Shown here piece by piece: positions 56,478 to 64,000 of a DNA stretch of 64,000 nt; the stretch's first letter is position 1, and each line of letters begins with the position of its first letter. The notes under the pieces are model-generated. The model was not told where the DNA came from and ran no database searches. It saw only the letters and a list, made by a program, of their open reading frames with translations. Made by a program: the position numbers and the translations under genes. Source of the stretch: a virus; IMG/VR virus record IMGVR_UViG_3300042484_000849, positions 25,593-89,592 of that record; one strand, 5' to 3'.

Positions 56478-57208
56478 TATTTCGCTTGTGCTGGGAGTAA
56501 GTAACGATATACTGCTAGACCACTGTCAACAACAATTTCTGTTGCACCCGCATCACCGATACGAATAATCTTATCGCCGGGTAGATCCATGATGCTTAAG
56601 AACTCTTTAACAGGCCACATCCATGCTTTATTCAATGTACCAGTAACACCGGGATGAAACACAAAGTTACCTGAGTGAGTTGATGGGTCACCAAAGTAAA
56701 CCATTAGATTACCGTTTTCTGTTTTAGTAGTAAAGTTCTTTTCTTCACTATTAGCACTTGCTTGACGTTTTAGTCGTTGAATGCCAGCAATAGTAGGTTC
56801 AAACTCAACACCCCACGTAGTGCCTTTGAACATTACAGTCTTAACTTTCTCATCAGCAATAGCTTTACTCATCAAACGATAATCGTTAACGAAATCACCT
56901 GCTTTTGTTTCAAAGTGAATATATTCAGGTACGTCAACACCGTCTTTGTTAACACGTGTAACAGTAATTTTACTATGTTCATCATAGTCATCAAAGCCTA
57001 AAATTGTTTTCAGTTTACCTAAGTTAGGCATACCGAACACACCAATGAACTCTGCGCTAGGATGTTTAAGCACACCACTAACGATAACAGATTTATCTTC
57101 TGCTACTGCGTTTACAGTTGTCTCTGTGTCAGTTCCACTGACTTTAATCAACTCAATACAGCCTAAGCCATGTGTATGTTGAATTAAATCTTGTAAATTA
57201 TCTTTCAT
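56477..57208 (-). CDS. DNA polymerase sliding clamp (T4 gp45-like)
   Basis: This 243-residue protein resembles gp45 clamps of T4-like phages along its length, for example HTHGLGCIELIKVSG, VFGMPNLGKLKTILGF, VMFKGTTWGVEFEPT and VVDSGLAVYRYLLPAQAK. It forms the trimeric ring that holds polymerase on DNA and, with a DsbA-like partner, may activate late promoters as in T4. It is 1 base from the DpdA gene and has a promoter at 57250-57278. Confidence 0.88.
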   Translation of the reverse strand: MKDNLQDLIQHTHGLGCIELIKVSGTDTETTVNAVAEDKSVIVSGVLKHPSAEFIGVFGMPNLGKLKTILGFDDYDEHSKITVTRVNKDGVDVPEYIHFETKAGDFVNDYRLMSKAIADEKVKTVMFKGTTWGVEFEPTIAGIQRLKRQASANSEEKNFTTKTENGNLMVYFGDPSTHSGNFVFHPGVTGTLNKAWMWPVKEFLSIMDLPGDKIIRIGDAGATEIVVDSGLAVYRYLLPAQAK

Positions 57209-57249
57209 GTTTTTCCTTTGTTTTAACTATTTAGGTAGTTGTGATACGT

Positions 57250-57278
57250 ATTATATAGGAATATATTACGAATTGCAA
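57250..57278 (-). promoter_or_regulatory. Sigma70-type promoter of the clamp gene
   Basis: TTGCAA, 17 bases, TATAAT. Confidence 0.6.
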
Positions 57279-57285
57279 CACCAAT

Positions 57286-60003
57286 TTAACCGAAAACAAA
57301 TAAATCATCAAATGTACTATTGGTATCAGTATTACTACGAATATCCCAACCAAGTACACCCAATAAGTTATCAATCTTCTCATCTACTAATGTTTGTTCC
57401 ATAGCTGAATCATCAAATGGTAACTCAGTAAACCATTTGGGTAAACGTAATTCATCTACAGGATACGCTACACTTGTAAACCCTAATGGATTAGATTTGA
57501 GTTTACATACCACAACCTTCATACCATCAATAATCTTTTGACTATATTGGTCACCGTTTACTCTACGTAAGTAATTGTAGTTAAGTGCGGCTCTTACGTG
57601 ACCGGGCATATTTGCACGACCTGTACTACTTTTAGCTTCTAAGTCACCATACATTGTAAGTTTGTTTACACCTTTAGGAGAACCCTTAGTCCAACTATCT
57701 TGTGCGGTTAGTACACGTTTGAAGTCTTTGACAGCCTCAATAACTTCAGTACGACCTTTACCTTGTTGAAGAACCATTTGTAGTACATTCATTAAGAACT
57801 CTTGTACATATTTAGGAGTATCAGCACGTTTCAAGTCAAGACCCATAGCTTTGATATCACCCAAGTCGCCATTTTTATCTTTACGTTTACCTTCTTTGTC
57901 AAAGATGTTAATAGCATACCGCTTCTTAACAATAAAGATAGCACGATCACCTATCAATTCACGACCAGCTTTGATAATCTCACCATTCTTGCGAGGAGCA
58001 TGAAATGCTTTCTCCATAAATGCAGGGAACGATTCATTTGCTTGTTCAGCGATGCCATCATATAGACCAATGCAAGTTTCTTTATTCCACTCTAATGCAC
58101 CACTATCAATCTGTGGCTTTAGTGTTGGATATGCTGTAAAGTAACAACTGTCAGTATCACCATATACAATAGCATTGCCGTCATGTGAATATACACCTTC
58201 AACTGTTTCATTGATAGTACTCATCATGTGTTTAACAATCTGTCTTCCTGATAGTGTTACACTTTGGCCTATACGCTTATCATAGAAACGACAATGTTCA
58301 TTCAACAATGCACCATATGCCGAGTTCAATAAAATCTTACGAACAAGTTGTCGTTTATCCCAGTACTCTCTATCTTCTGTAGTAGTTGCTTCTTTGAGTT
58401 TTTTCTGCATCTCTTTACGATCTGAGTACCAACGTGTTAGTAGACCAGGAACTACACCTTCTTTTTCGTAAGTAAAGATTGTACCATTAGCACTTAACAT
58501 CCAGGGCTTATGGCTGTCAAAGACCATCTTCCAGACTTCTGCCGCTGACATTTCTACACTACGACCATCTTCGTAGTCTACTGTAAGCATAGTGCCACGT
58601 TCTTGATTCATAATAGCTGTGTACTCTAATGCACCGAATAGATTTTCCCAGAGAATAGATCCTGTAACAGCGTCATCACCTTCTTTGTGACGTTTCTTCT
58701 CACTTGCTAATCGTGCGCCCTTTTCGTGCATATATTGGTCAGTGATTGTTTGTCTGACCTGAGCAACGATGGTTTCACCTGCCATGTTGAGGGCACGAAT
58801 AACCGAGGGATAGAGACTGTTGATGTCAACTGCTCCGACATATTCATGCATACCTCTTTTCGGCGTAGCAACAAAGGCACCTGCTGCCTGCTGGATTTCA
58901 TCATCATTTTCAGTCTTTCGTTTTTTATCTGGTACTACTAAGCCACGTTCATGGGCCTCATTAAAAATTGCCATCTCAATCATTGCCACCGAACCCATAA
59001 CTGTTGGAAGCAGTACTGTATTTTCATGTGCAAGTTGATTAGCTAATTCTAAAAACTTAAGTTTGTTGTGAATCTTCACCAACAACATAGTATCTTGTCT
59101 GTTGTATTCAATGAACTTTTTAAAGTCTTTGTTATACAATTGGTCAAGAGTACCTTCATATTGAGTTTTGTTTTCACCTACTTCCATCTCACCGATACTG
59201 TCAAGTTTATAACTGTGACGACTTTCATAGTTATACTTCTTGTATAGTTGTAGATAGTCCAAGTGAATACGACCTACTAAGTCATATGTTGTTTCACTCT
59301 TACCGAATCGTTCATATTCACGTGCTTTAGGAAGTTGACCCATCAAGCAAAACTTGCGTGTATCATCCTTACTCATCACTCTAGTAACACGATTGACCAT
59401 GTAGGGTATATCATATCCTTCACTGTTCCAACCAGTCAATACATCAGCATCTTCAATGAGTTGAAAGAAAACGTCAAACATTTCCTTCTCTGATTTGAAT
59501 AGCATTGTGTTCTCAAACTCATTAGTGATTTCTTGGGCTGTTTCACTGCTCATATGTTTCGGAGCGATCACTAATGTAATACATTGATCTAGCCAATCTA
59601 AGTAACAACTGATAGCTGTAACAGGATTGAATGGATCACTTGTAGGACTAAATCCTTTTTCAGGATCAAAGTCTACTTCAATGTCAAAGAAACAAGTATG
59701 AAGTTTAGGTGCATCAATGCCAAGATAATTTTCACTTAGACAGCGAAAGATTACCGGTACATCGCTTTCAAATAATTTCTTACCTGAATGAATACGTTTT
59801 TCTTTTTCAAACTCTTGTCGTTTACGAGTGCTAAAACGACTGACTGGATTGCCATAAATGCTACGATGTTTACCCTTAGGATCGGAATAATACAATACAT
59901 AGTTAGTAGGGTATTCTTTGTATTCTCTTTTGCCGTCTTTATTTCTCTCTACGACATAGATACGATCCTCATCCCTACTGTGAATAGCATCCACATAACT
60001 CAT
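57286..60003 (-). CDS. DNA polymerase, family B (T4 gp43-like)
   Basis: This 905-residue protein has a proofreading exonuclease (FDIEVDF with D107/E109, NSEGYDIP around 193-200, YNRQDT around 300-305). It also has all polymerase motifs: DINSLYPS (393-400), KILLNSAYG (556-564), YGDTDS (614-619) and KKRYA. The C-terminal tail STFDDLFVFG looks like a clamp-binding peptide. Its length and order match T4-like polymerases. It overlaps the DsbA-like gene by 4 bases. Confidence 0.96.
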   Translation of the reverse strand: MSYVDAIHSRDEDRIYVVERNKDGKREYKEYPTNYVLYYSDPKGKHRSIYGNPVSRFSTRKRQEFEKEKRIHSGKKLFESDVPVIFRCLSENYLGIDAPKLHTCFFDIEVDFDPEKGFSPTSDPFNPVTAISCYLDWLDQCITLVIAPKHMSSETAQEITNEFENTMLFKSEKEMFDVFFQLIEDADVLTGWNSEGYDIPYMVNRVTRVMSKDDTRKFCLMGQLPKAREYERFGKSETTYDLVGRIHLDYLQLYKKYNYESRHSYKLDSIGEMEVGENKTQYEGTLDQLYNKDFKKFIEYNRQDTMLLVKIHNKLKFLELANQLAHENTVLLPTVMGSVAMIEMAIFNEAHERGLVVPDKKRKTENDDEIQQAAGAFVATPKRGMHEYVGAVDINSLYPSVIRALNMAGETIVAQVRQTITDQYMHEKGARLASEKKRHKEGDDAVTGSILWENLFGALEYTAIMNQERGTMLTVDYEDGRSVEMSAAEVWKMVFDSHKPWMLSANGTIFTYEKEGVVPGLLTRWYSDRKEMQKKLKEATTTEDREYWDKRQLVRKILLNSAYGALLNEHCRFYDKRIGQSVTLSGRQIVKHMMSTINETVEGVYSHDGNAIVYGDTDSCYFTAYPTLKPQIDSGALEWNKETCIGLYDGIAEQANESFPAFMEKAFHAPRKNGEIIKAGRELIGDRAIFIVKKRYAINIFDKEGKRKDKNGDLGDIKAMGLDLKRADTPKYVQEFLMNVLQMVLQQGKGRTEVIEAVKDFKRVLTAQDSWTKGSPKGVNKLTMYGDLEAKSSTGRANMPGHVRAALNYNYLRRVNGDQYSQKIIDGMKVVVCKLKSNPLGFTSVAYPVDELRLPKWFTELPFDDSAMEQTLVDEKIDNLLGVLGWDIRSNTDTNSTFDDLFVFG

Positions 60004-60266
60004 AGAGTTTTGCCGACTGTTTCCAAGATTGTATTGAGTTCATCGTGGTCTTTGTTTGTTTGACCCAATGAAGCTTTGTGTGCAATTTTAATTGCTTTCT
60101 TTAGTGTAGAAGCCTTGATTTCAAGTTCTTCTGCTACTGCTTTGATAGTGTCGCTCAATCCACCATTCAATGTATCAATTTCATGTAGGACATGCATACC
60201 TTCATTGACTAGTTGAGTTAGTTTAATCTTAGCTTCACCGTTAAAGGTTCTGTTATAATCTGACAT
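60000..60266 (-). CDS. DsbA-like double-strand DNA-binding protein (late transcription accessory)
   Basis: This 88-residue protein is helical, with IKLTQLVNEGMHVLHEIDTLNGGLSDTIKAVAEELEIKASTLKKAIKIAHKA. It resembles T4 DsbA, a small protein that binds DNA and helps late promoter activity. Late-like boxes in this window are consistent with that role. It has its own promoter (TTGACT, 17 bases, TATACT) at 60290-60318 and overlaps the polymerase start. Confidence 0.75.
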   Translation of the reverse strand: MSDYNRTFNGEAKIKLTQLVNEGMHVLHEIDTLNGGLSDTIKAVAEELEIKASTLKKAIKIAHKASLGQTNKDHDELNTILETVGKTL

Positions 60267-60289
60267 AGTTTCTCCTTAAATAATTAGTT

Positions 60290-60318
60290 AGTATACTTGG
60301 TTTGTGTAGAGAAGTCAA
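60290..60318 (-). promoter_or_regulatory. Sigma70-type promoter of the DsbA-like/polymerase unit
   Basis: TTGACT, 17 bases, TATACT. The -35 overlaps the end of the TilS-like gene. Confidence 0.75.
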
Positions 60319-60911
60319 GTATTTTGTTTACCTTCTACAATCTTTTTGACCAATTTAGGTAATCCTGGATTGACATGTAATGCATGTGGCATTAGTTCAT
60401 TGCGAATATAGTTTCGGGTATATCTGGAATTCTTATTTGATTCATCTTCTATCCAGGGTACATTGTGACTTTCACACCAATAGATGAAGTCTTGTTTTCT
60501 AGTAGTTAGAAATGGTCTAATTACATTGTTGCGAGTTAATGGAATAACTTTGGGTGTACCATGAAGACTTGACCAAATATATGTTTCAACACAATCATCT
60601 AAATGATGACAAGTAATGACTGGGCCAAGATCATTTAAAAATTCATAGCGTTCTCTACGCCAGTATTCTTCTTGACTTTCTTTACTATTTTTTTGACTGC
60701 GAGGTGAGCCGTACATCATAACAATACTATGTTCACCACAGTACCTAGAAACAAACTCTGCGGCTTTTTCACCGTTTTGTGTTCTATGATTAAAATGGGC
60801 GATAGTGATATCGTGTTTACGACTTAGAAAGTCAACAACTGCCATGCTATCTACACCACCGCTACATGCGATTGTGATACTTTTGGGTAATGGAACTGTT
60901 AACTTAATCAT
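60315..60911 (-). CDS. TilS-like tRNA(Ile) lysidine synthase (N-type ATPase domain)
   Basis: This 198-residue protein has the PP-loop ACSGGVDSMA (SGGVDS, 17-22), TCHHLDDCVETYIW, and IRPFL...ESNKNSRYTRNYIRNELMP, all typical of TilS. TilS turns the CAU anticodon of a minor tRNA(Ile) into lysidine so it reads AUA. It lacks the C-terminal tRNA-binding domains of larger TilS, as do many short forms. It is not QueC: the TilS signatures around HHLDD and RPFL fit better. It would help AT-rich phage genes with AUA codons. Confidence 0.8.
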   Translation of the reverse strand: MIKLTVPLPKSITIACSGGVDSMAVVDFLSRKHDITIAHFNHRTQNGEKAAEFVSRYCGEHSIVMMYGSPRSQKNSKESQEEYWRRERYEFLNDLGPVITCHHLDDCVETYIWSSLHGTPKVIPLTRNNVIRPFLTTRKQDFIYWCESHNVPWIEDESNKNSRYTRNYIRNELMPHALHVNPGLPKLVKKIVEGKQNT

Positions 60912-60966
60912 TTATCTATTGTAACATAGAATGATTTAGTTAGCAATGATTATGGTAAATTGTTGT

Positions 60967-61896
60967 TTAACCGTAACTTGCGGCTGCTAATCCCTGCCTA
61001 GCAGTACCTACTCCAGTAGTGTCTGTAGCAACTACTCCAGTGTTCGATACTAGGTTGGTCATTGATGTCATTGATCCAGTAGATCCATAACCAAATATAG
61101 CTGTATCAGTTCCGTATCCGGCGGCTGCTAGAAAATATCTAGCAGTGCCAACACCAGTTGTATCAGTAGCAACAACACCAGTGTTTGATACTAGATTAGT
61201 CATTGACACATTAACAGTAGTAAGACCGTAACCAAAAATAGCTTTATCTGTACCGTAAGTTGCGGCTGCAAGAACAGTTCTTGCAGTACCTACACCAGTG
61301 GTATCACTAGCAACAGCGCCGGTGTTTGATACTTTGTTGGTCATTGATACTCTAGTACCATCACTACCGTAACCAAATATAGCTTTATCAGTACCATAGC
61401 CAGCGGCCGCAAGTGCTCGTCTAGCAGTGCCGACGCCTGAAGTATCTGTGGCAACGACACCGGTGTTACTTACTAAGTTGGTCATTGATAGCTTCGTTCC
61501 GCCATCGGTTTGGCCATATCCAAAAATAGCTTTATCTGTACCATAACCAGCTGCCGCAAGGTCTATTCTAGCAGTACCTACTCCTGTTGTATCAGTAGCA
61601 ACTACACCTGTATTACTTACTTTATTGGTCATTGACACACTCGCAGTAGCAAGACCGTAACCAAATATTGCTTTATCAGTTCCATAACCCGCGGCTGCAA
61701 GATAACTCCTATCAGTACCAACACCTGTAGTATCAGTAGCAACAACACCTGTGTTTGATACTAGATTAGTCAGTGATTGTTTAACTCCCCCGGTTGCCGA
61801 TCCATATCCAAATATAGCCTTTACCCCTGCCGGTGGTGCAACTATAGTAAATCCCCCACCATTTAATGTTATTCCACCTGTTATTGTTATTGACAT
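60967..61896 (-). CDS. Tandem-repeat fibre-like protein (copy 1)
   Basis: This 309-residue protein is built of six ~46-residue repeats. Each follows KAIFGYG-(variable)-SMTNLVSNTG-VVATDTTGVGTAR-xxLAAAGYGTD. The conserved Gly, Asn and Thr positions suggest a beta-propeller or beta-solenoid. Short variable stretches follow GYG and AR in each repeat. The N terminus (MSITITGGITLNGGGFTIV) is nearly identical to the next gene and recalls the fibre at 2198. Probably a surface or receptor-binding protein; the fold is inferred. Confidence 0.7.
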   Translation of the reverse strand: MSITITGGITLNGGGFTIVAPPAGVKAIFGYGSATGGVKQSLTNLVSNTGVVATDTTGVGTDRSYLAAAGYGTDKAIFGYGLATASVSMTNKVSNTGVVATDTTGVGTARIDLAAAGYGTDKAIFGYGQTDGGTKLSMTNLVSNTGVVATDTSGVGTARRALAAAGYGTDKAIFGYGSDGTRVSMTNKVSNTGAVASDTTGVGTARTVLAAATYGTDKAIFGYGLTTVNVSMTNLVSNTGVVATDTTGVGTARYFLAAAGYGTDTAIFGYGSTGSMTSMTNLVSNTGVVATDTTGVGTARQGLAAASYG

Positions 61897-61918
61897 TCTT
61901 TATTCTTTCTTTGTATAA

Positions 61919-62848
61919 TTACCCGTAACTTGCAGCCGCTAATCCTTGTCTAGCAGTACCAACACCTGATGTATCTGTAGCAACTACACCTGTATTTGAC
62001 ACAAGATTAGTTATTGATGTATCTGGTGCAGAACCATATCCAAATATAGCTTTATCTAGTCCATATCCTGCGGCTGCTAATAATCGTCTAGCAGTACCAA
62101 CACCTGATGTATCAGTAGCAACTACTCCAGTGTTTGATACTAAATTGGTCATTGATACTACATTATAACCACTATTCATTCCATATCCAAATATAGCTTT
62201 ATCAGTGCCATACCCGGCAGCTGCGGGATTAAATCTAGCAGTACCAACACCTGTTGTGTCACCAGCAACCACCCCTGTATTACTTACTAAGTTAGTCATT
62301 GATACTACAGTAGAACCACCACCCATTCCATATCCAAATATAGCTTTATCAGTGCCATATCCAGTTGCCGCAAGATTGTTTCTACCAGTACCAACACCTG
62401 TGGTATCACCGGCAACAACGCCTGTGTTTGATACTAGATTGGTTATTGCTGTGACTGAACCACCATTACCGTAACCAAAAATAGCCTTATCTGTTCCATA
62501 ACCGGCTGCCGCTAGTCCTTGTCTACCAGTACCAACACCTGTAGTATCTGTAGCAACTACTCCAGTGTTTGATACTAAATTGGTTATTGATGAATTTGCC
62601 ACACTGTATCCATATCCAAATATAGCTTTATCTGTACCGTAACCTGCGGCAGCTAGTAGTTGTCTACCAGTGCCAACACCTGTAACATCATTACTAACTA
62701 CCCCTGTGTTTGATACTAGGTTGGTTAATGATACCGCAGCACTGGTAAATCCATAACCAAATATAGCTTTTTTCTCTACCGGTGGTGGTGCAACTATAGT
62801 AAATCCACCACCATTTATTGTTATCCCACCTGTTATTGTTATTGACAT
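61919..62848 (-). CDS. Tandem-repeat fibre-like protein (copy 2)
   Basis: This 309-residue protein is a duplicate of the next one in design. It has the same N-terminal opening and the same six-repeat scaffold (TNLVSNTGVVATDTTGVGT), with the short stretches after GYG and GR/AR strongly diverged. Together with the copy at 60967 it suggests recent duplication and recombination of repeats. Likely a virion surface or receptor-binding protein. Confidence 0.7.
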   Translation of the reverse strand: MSITITGGITINGGGFTIVAPPPVEKKAIFGYGFTSAAVSLTNLVSNTGVVSNDVTGVGTGRQLLAAAGYGTDKAIFGYGYSVANSSITNLVSNTGVVATDTTGVGTGRQGLAAAGYGTDKAIFGYGNGGSVTAITNLVSNTGVVAGDTTGVGTGRNNLAATGYGTDKAIFGYGMGGGSTVVSMTNLVSNTGVVAGDTTGVGTARFNPAAAGYGTDKAIFGYGMNSGYNVVSMTNLVSNTGVVATDTSGVGTARRLLAAAGYGLDKAIFGYGSAPDTSITNLVSNTGVVATDTSGVGTARQGLAAASYG

Positions 62849-62858
62849 ATGTTACTCT

Positions 62859-63812
62859 TTATTGAAAGATTTCTGGATGTGCTTTGCCAAATATCTTAAT
62901 ATACTTGCCAGCCATCACATCCGCTTCTGCTTCTATTGGACTACCGGGATAACTATCGCCCGGTTTAATCATATTTAATTCACCCTGACGCACATGTGTT
63001 AATTCATGGAAAACAGTGCGTAATATATCTACTAAATTTCTATTAGCACAATACACCCATACTTCACCCGTCTCTGGATTGTGTCTACCAGTATGATGAC
63101 CTTCTTGCGCTTCATCACTATCATAACTAAACTCTATCTTTGGAGTAGTTTCTAAATTTAACTTCTTACTTGTCCAAGCAAGAAACTTCTTTACAATAGG
63201 ATTGTTATTTAAATCTTCTTGTTCAGATTCAGTAATGTAGGGTTTTAATAACTCAGGATCATATCCATTATGTCTAGCGGAATCTCGCAATCGTCTTAAT
63301 CCTTTAGCTTCAATTTCTCTTATTCTATTTCTAGACAAGTCAAACTTATCACCAATCTGTTGTAATGTCATATCATACCAAAATCTTAAAATTAATACTT
63401 TTCGTTGGTCATCGGTTAATCTGTTTAAGCCATTTTGAATAATTTGTTTAATACTATCATCTATTTCAGGATCTTCACCAGCTGGATCTTTATATGGCAC
63501 TCGTTCTGCTCTGTTATAAATATCGTTAGGATCATTTAATGTTGGCATTTTATTATAGGATCCGCGATATGTTGTACCATCCGGGTTGTAATGTCGTCCT
63601 CCAACCTCATCTAGTTTATCTTTAATCCAACTGTCCGGAGTCTTATGATATTTTCTAACAAACAAATCATGCAATGCATCACCGGTTATACGATGTTTCT
63701 TTGCTATCTTTTTCATTAGTTTATCAATGGTATTATAGTCGTGCTTTTCTAAGCTAGGAAGTTTCTTAGCTAGGTCAGTTGCGGCTGATTCGTATAGTTC
63801 TATTGCTCTCAT
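62859..63812 (-). CDS. Capsid-targeted protein with sigma region 4 and zinc-protease domains
   Basis: I use the ATG at 63812, giving 317 residues; a GTG six codons earlier lies in the promoter box. The start MRAIELYESA has an L-Y-E site after residue 8. Residues about 122-185 form a sigma70 region 4 (LTDDQRKVLILRFWYDMTLQQIGDKFDLSRNRIREIEAKGLRRLR). Residues about 205-317 carry H269-E270-x-x-H273 and EAEAD (E294/E296), a zincin. An I-T-E site at 193-195 could let the prohead protease split the two parts. A late-like box abuts the start. Confidence 0.8.
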   Translation of the reverse strand: MRAIELYESAATDLAKKLPSLEKHDYNTIDKLMKKIAKKHRITGDALHDLFVRKYHKTPDSWIKDKLDEVGGRHYNPDGTTYRGSYNKMPTLNDPNDIYNRAERVPYKDPAGEDPEIDDSIKQIIQNGLNRLTDDQRKVLILRFWYDMTLQQIGDKFDLSRNRIREIEAKGLRRLRDSARHNGYDPELLKPYITESEQEDLNNNPIVKKFLAWTSKKLNLETTPKIEFSYDSDEAQEGHHTGRHNPETGEVWVYCANRNLVDILRTVFHELTHVRQGELNMIKPGDSYPGSPIEAEADVMAGKYIKIFGKAHPEIFQ

Positions 63813-63817
63813 ATTAG

Positions 63818-63825
63818 TATTTATG
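63818..63825 (-). promoter_or_regulatory. Late-like box abutting a start codon
   Basis: CATAAATA on the minus strand ends 5 bases before the ATG at 63812, with no ribosome binding site between them, as at 32791. Confidence 0.5.
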
Positions 63826-63909
63826 CTCACTTATAAGGTCCAGTAGCGAATTGGATAACTTAAGGCAGAAGCCGCCTACCCTCGTAACTAAGTTACGGTC
63901 CTAAGGGTG
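63826..63909. other. Structured intergenic region with an rRNA-like core
   Basis: This gap holds a GTAAC-TAA-GTTAC hairpin, a GGCGG/CTGCC hairpin on the minus strand, and on the plus strand the 12-base stretch ACGGTCCTAAGG. That stretch also occurs in the universally conserved 23S rRNA core (the I-CeuI region). GTAGCGAA, the adjacent rRNA element, lies about 38 bases upstream. No protein frame or normal tRNA is seen. Confidence 0.4.
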
Positions 63910-64000
63910 TTAGTTACACCAAGAAGTTTTAGCTTCTCCGTAGTATTCTCTTGCAAATCCATTCTGTATTAACATCATTCTTAAACTTTGTCCATCAAGT
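63910..64000 (-). CDS. Thermonuclease-like (SNase) protein, C-terminal end
   Basis: The frame enters from the right edge and ends at 63910. The visible 29 residues (DGQSLRMMLIQNGFAREYYGEAKTSWCN) match the C-terminal helix of staphylococcal-nuclease-like proteins (LLVxxGxAxxYYG...W). The rest lies outside the window, so activity cannot be judged. Confidence 0.6.
   Translation of the reverse strand, partial: LDGQSLRMMLIQNGFAREYYGEAKTSWCN

Noticed and set aside
60315-60911. QueC (7-cyano-7-deazaguanine synthase) to complete the deazaguanine pathway
   Set aside because: The PP-loop is shared, but HHLDDCVET, IRPFL and the NSRYTRNYIRNELMP pattern fit TilS rather than QueC, and the QueC zinc cysteines are missing.
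60967-62848. A diversity-generating retroelement target
   Set aside because: The variable loops are spread through all repeats and no reverse transcriptase or template repeat is visible in the window.
63840-63912. A tRNA gene
   Set aside because: A D-arm-like start (TAGC...GGATAA) and a short anticodon-like stem are visible, but the loop lacks U33, there is no T-arm GTTCGA and no acceptor stem.
1-64000. CRISPR array, insertion sequence or integrase/attachment site
   Set aside because: No regularly spaced direct repeats, transposase-like frame or tyrosine/serine recombinase was found.

Overview
The window looks like part of a large T4-type myovirus genome (Caudoviricetes) with AT-rich DNA, infecting a Gram-negative bacterium. 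The T4-like replication core is present: family B DNA polymerase (gp43-like), sliding clamp (gp45-like), ATP-dependent DNA ligase (gp30-like), RNase H/5' nuclease and a DsbA-like late-transcription accessory protein. Two promoter classes are visible. One is near-consensus host sigma70 promoters (TTGACA, 17 nt, TATAAT), repeated almost word for word before small, probably early, genes. The other is T4-late-like boxes (T/C/G/A-ATAAATA). Tat, Sec and lipoprotein signals point to a Gram-negative host; the exact host cannot be read from the sequence. I see no convincing tRNA gene, CRISPR array or insertion sequence, and no stretch over 300 bases lacks a gene.

Layout. 1-5.6 kb: end of a HAD nucleotidase, a DUF4337 membrane protein, then a plus-strand block with a probable late protein, a FN3/Ig/glycine-rich fibre or adhesin, and a secreted D,D-carboxypeptidase. 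5.6-10.9 kb: small minus-strand genes including dCMP deaminase, a MazG-like protein, a cupin, a winged-helix protein, a metallophosphoesterase and a SWIM zinc finger. 10.9-12.7 kb: a tandem array of one-gene units, each with its own strong promoter. 12.7-20.4 kb: an unusual proteostasis region with ClpP, ClpS, Hsp20, DnaK, ribosomal protein bS21 and ClpX. 20.4-23.6 kb: two lipoproteins and a large membrane protein. 23.6-36.7 kb: ligase, many small conserved phage genes, a second single-gene promoter array, and RNase H. 36.7-40 kb: nuclease-like, ParB-like and UV-endonuclease genes. 40-43.6 kb: an overlapping plus-strand operon of four proteins with T4-like capsid-targeting N termini. 43.6-54.4 kb: a sugar/glycosylation cluster interleaved with a 7-deazaguanine pathway (FolE, QueD, QueE), followed by DpdA. 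54.4-60.3 kb: DpdA, clamp, polymerase, DsbA-like protein. 60.3-64 kb: TilS-like protein, two tandem-repeat proteins, a sigma-region-4/zinc-protease fusion and the end of a thermonuclease-like gene.

How it fits together. (i) Seven proteins start with M-(R/K/N)-x-x-E-(F/L/I) followed by an (L/I)-x-E site, the pattern of the T4 capsid targeting sequence cut by the prohead protease. They include nucleases or nuclease-like proteins, two zinc proteases (one with a Tat signal behind the tag, one fused to sigma region 4), a phosphatase and DNA-binding-like proteins. I infer a set of virion-packaged, probably injected, effectors. (ii) ClpP, ClpX, ClpS, DnaK, Hsp20 and bS21 could redirect host protein turnover, folding and translation. 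The dnaK and hsp20 leaders share a UUGCU...AGGAG arrangement reminiscent of ROSE-type RNA thermometers. (iii) FolE, QueD, QueE and DpdA predict 7-deazaguanine substitution in the phage DNA; no QueC is visible here. (iv) Most late-type promoter boxes are followed at once by an inverted repeat, which may be a 5'-terminal RNA hairpin or an operator.
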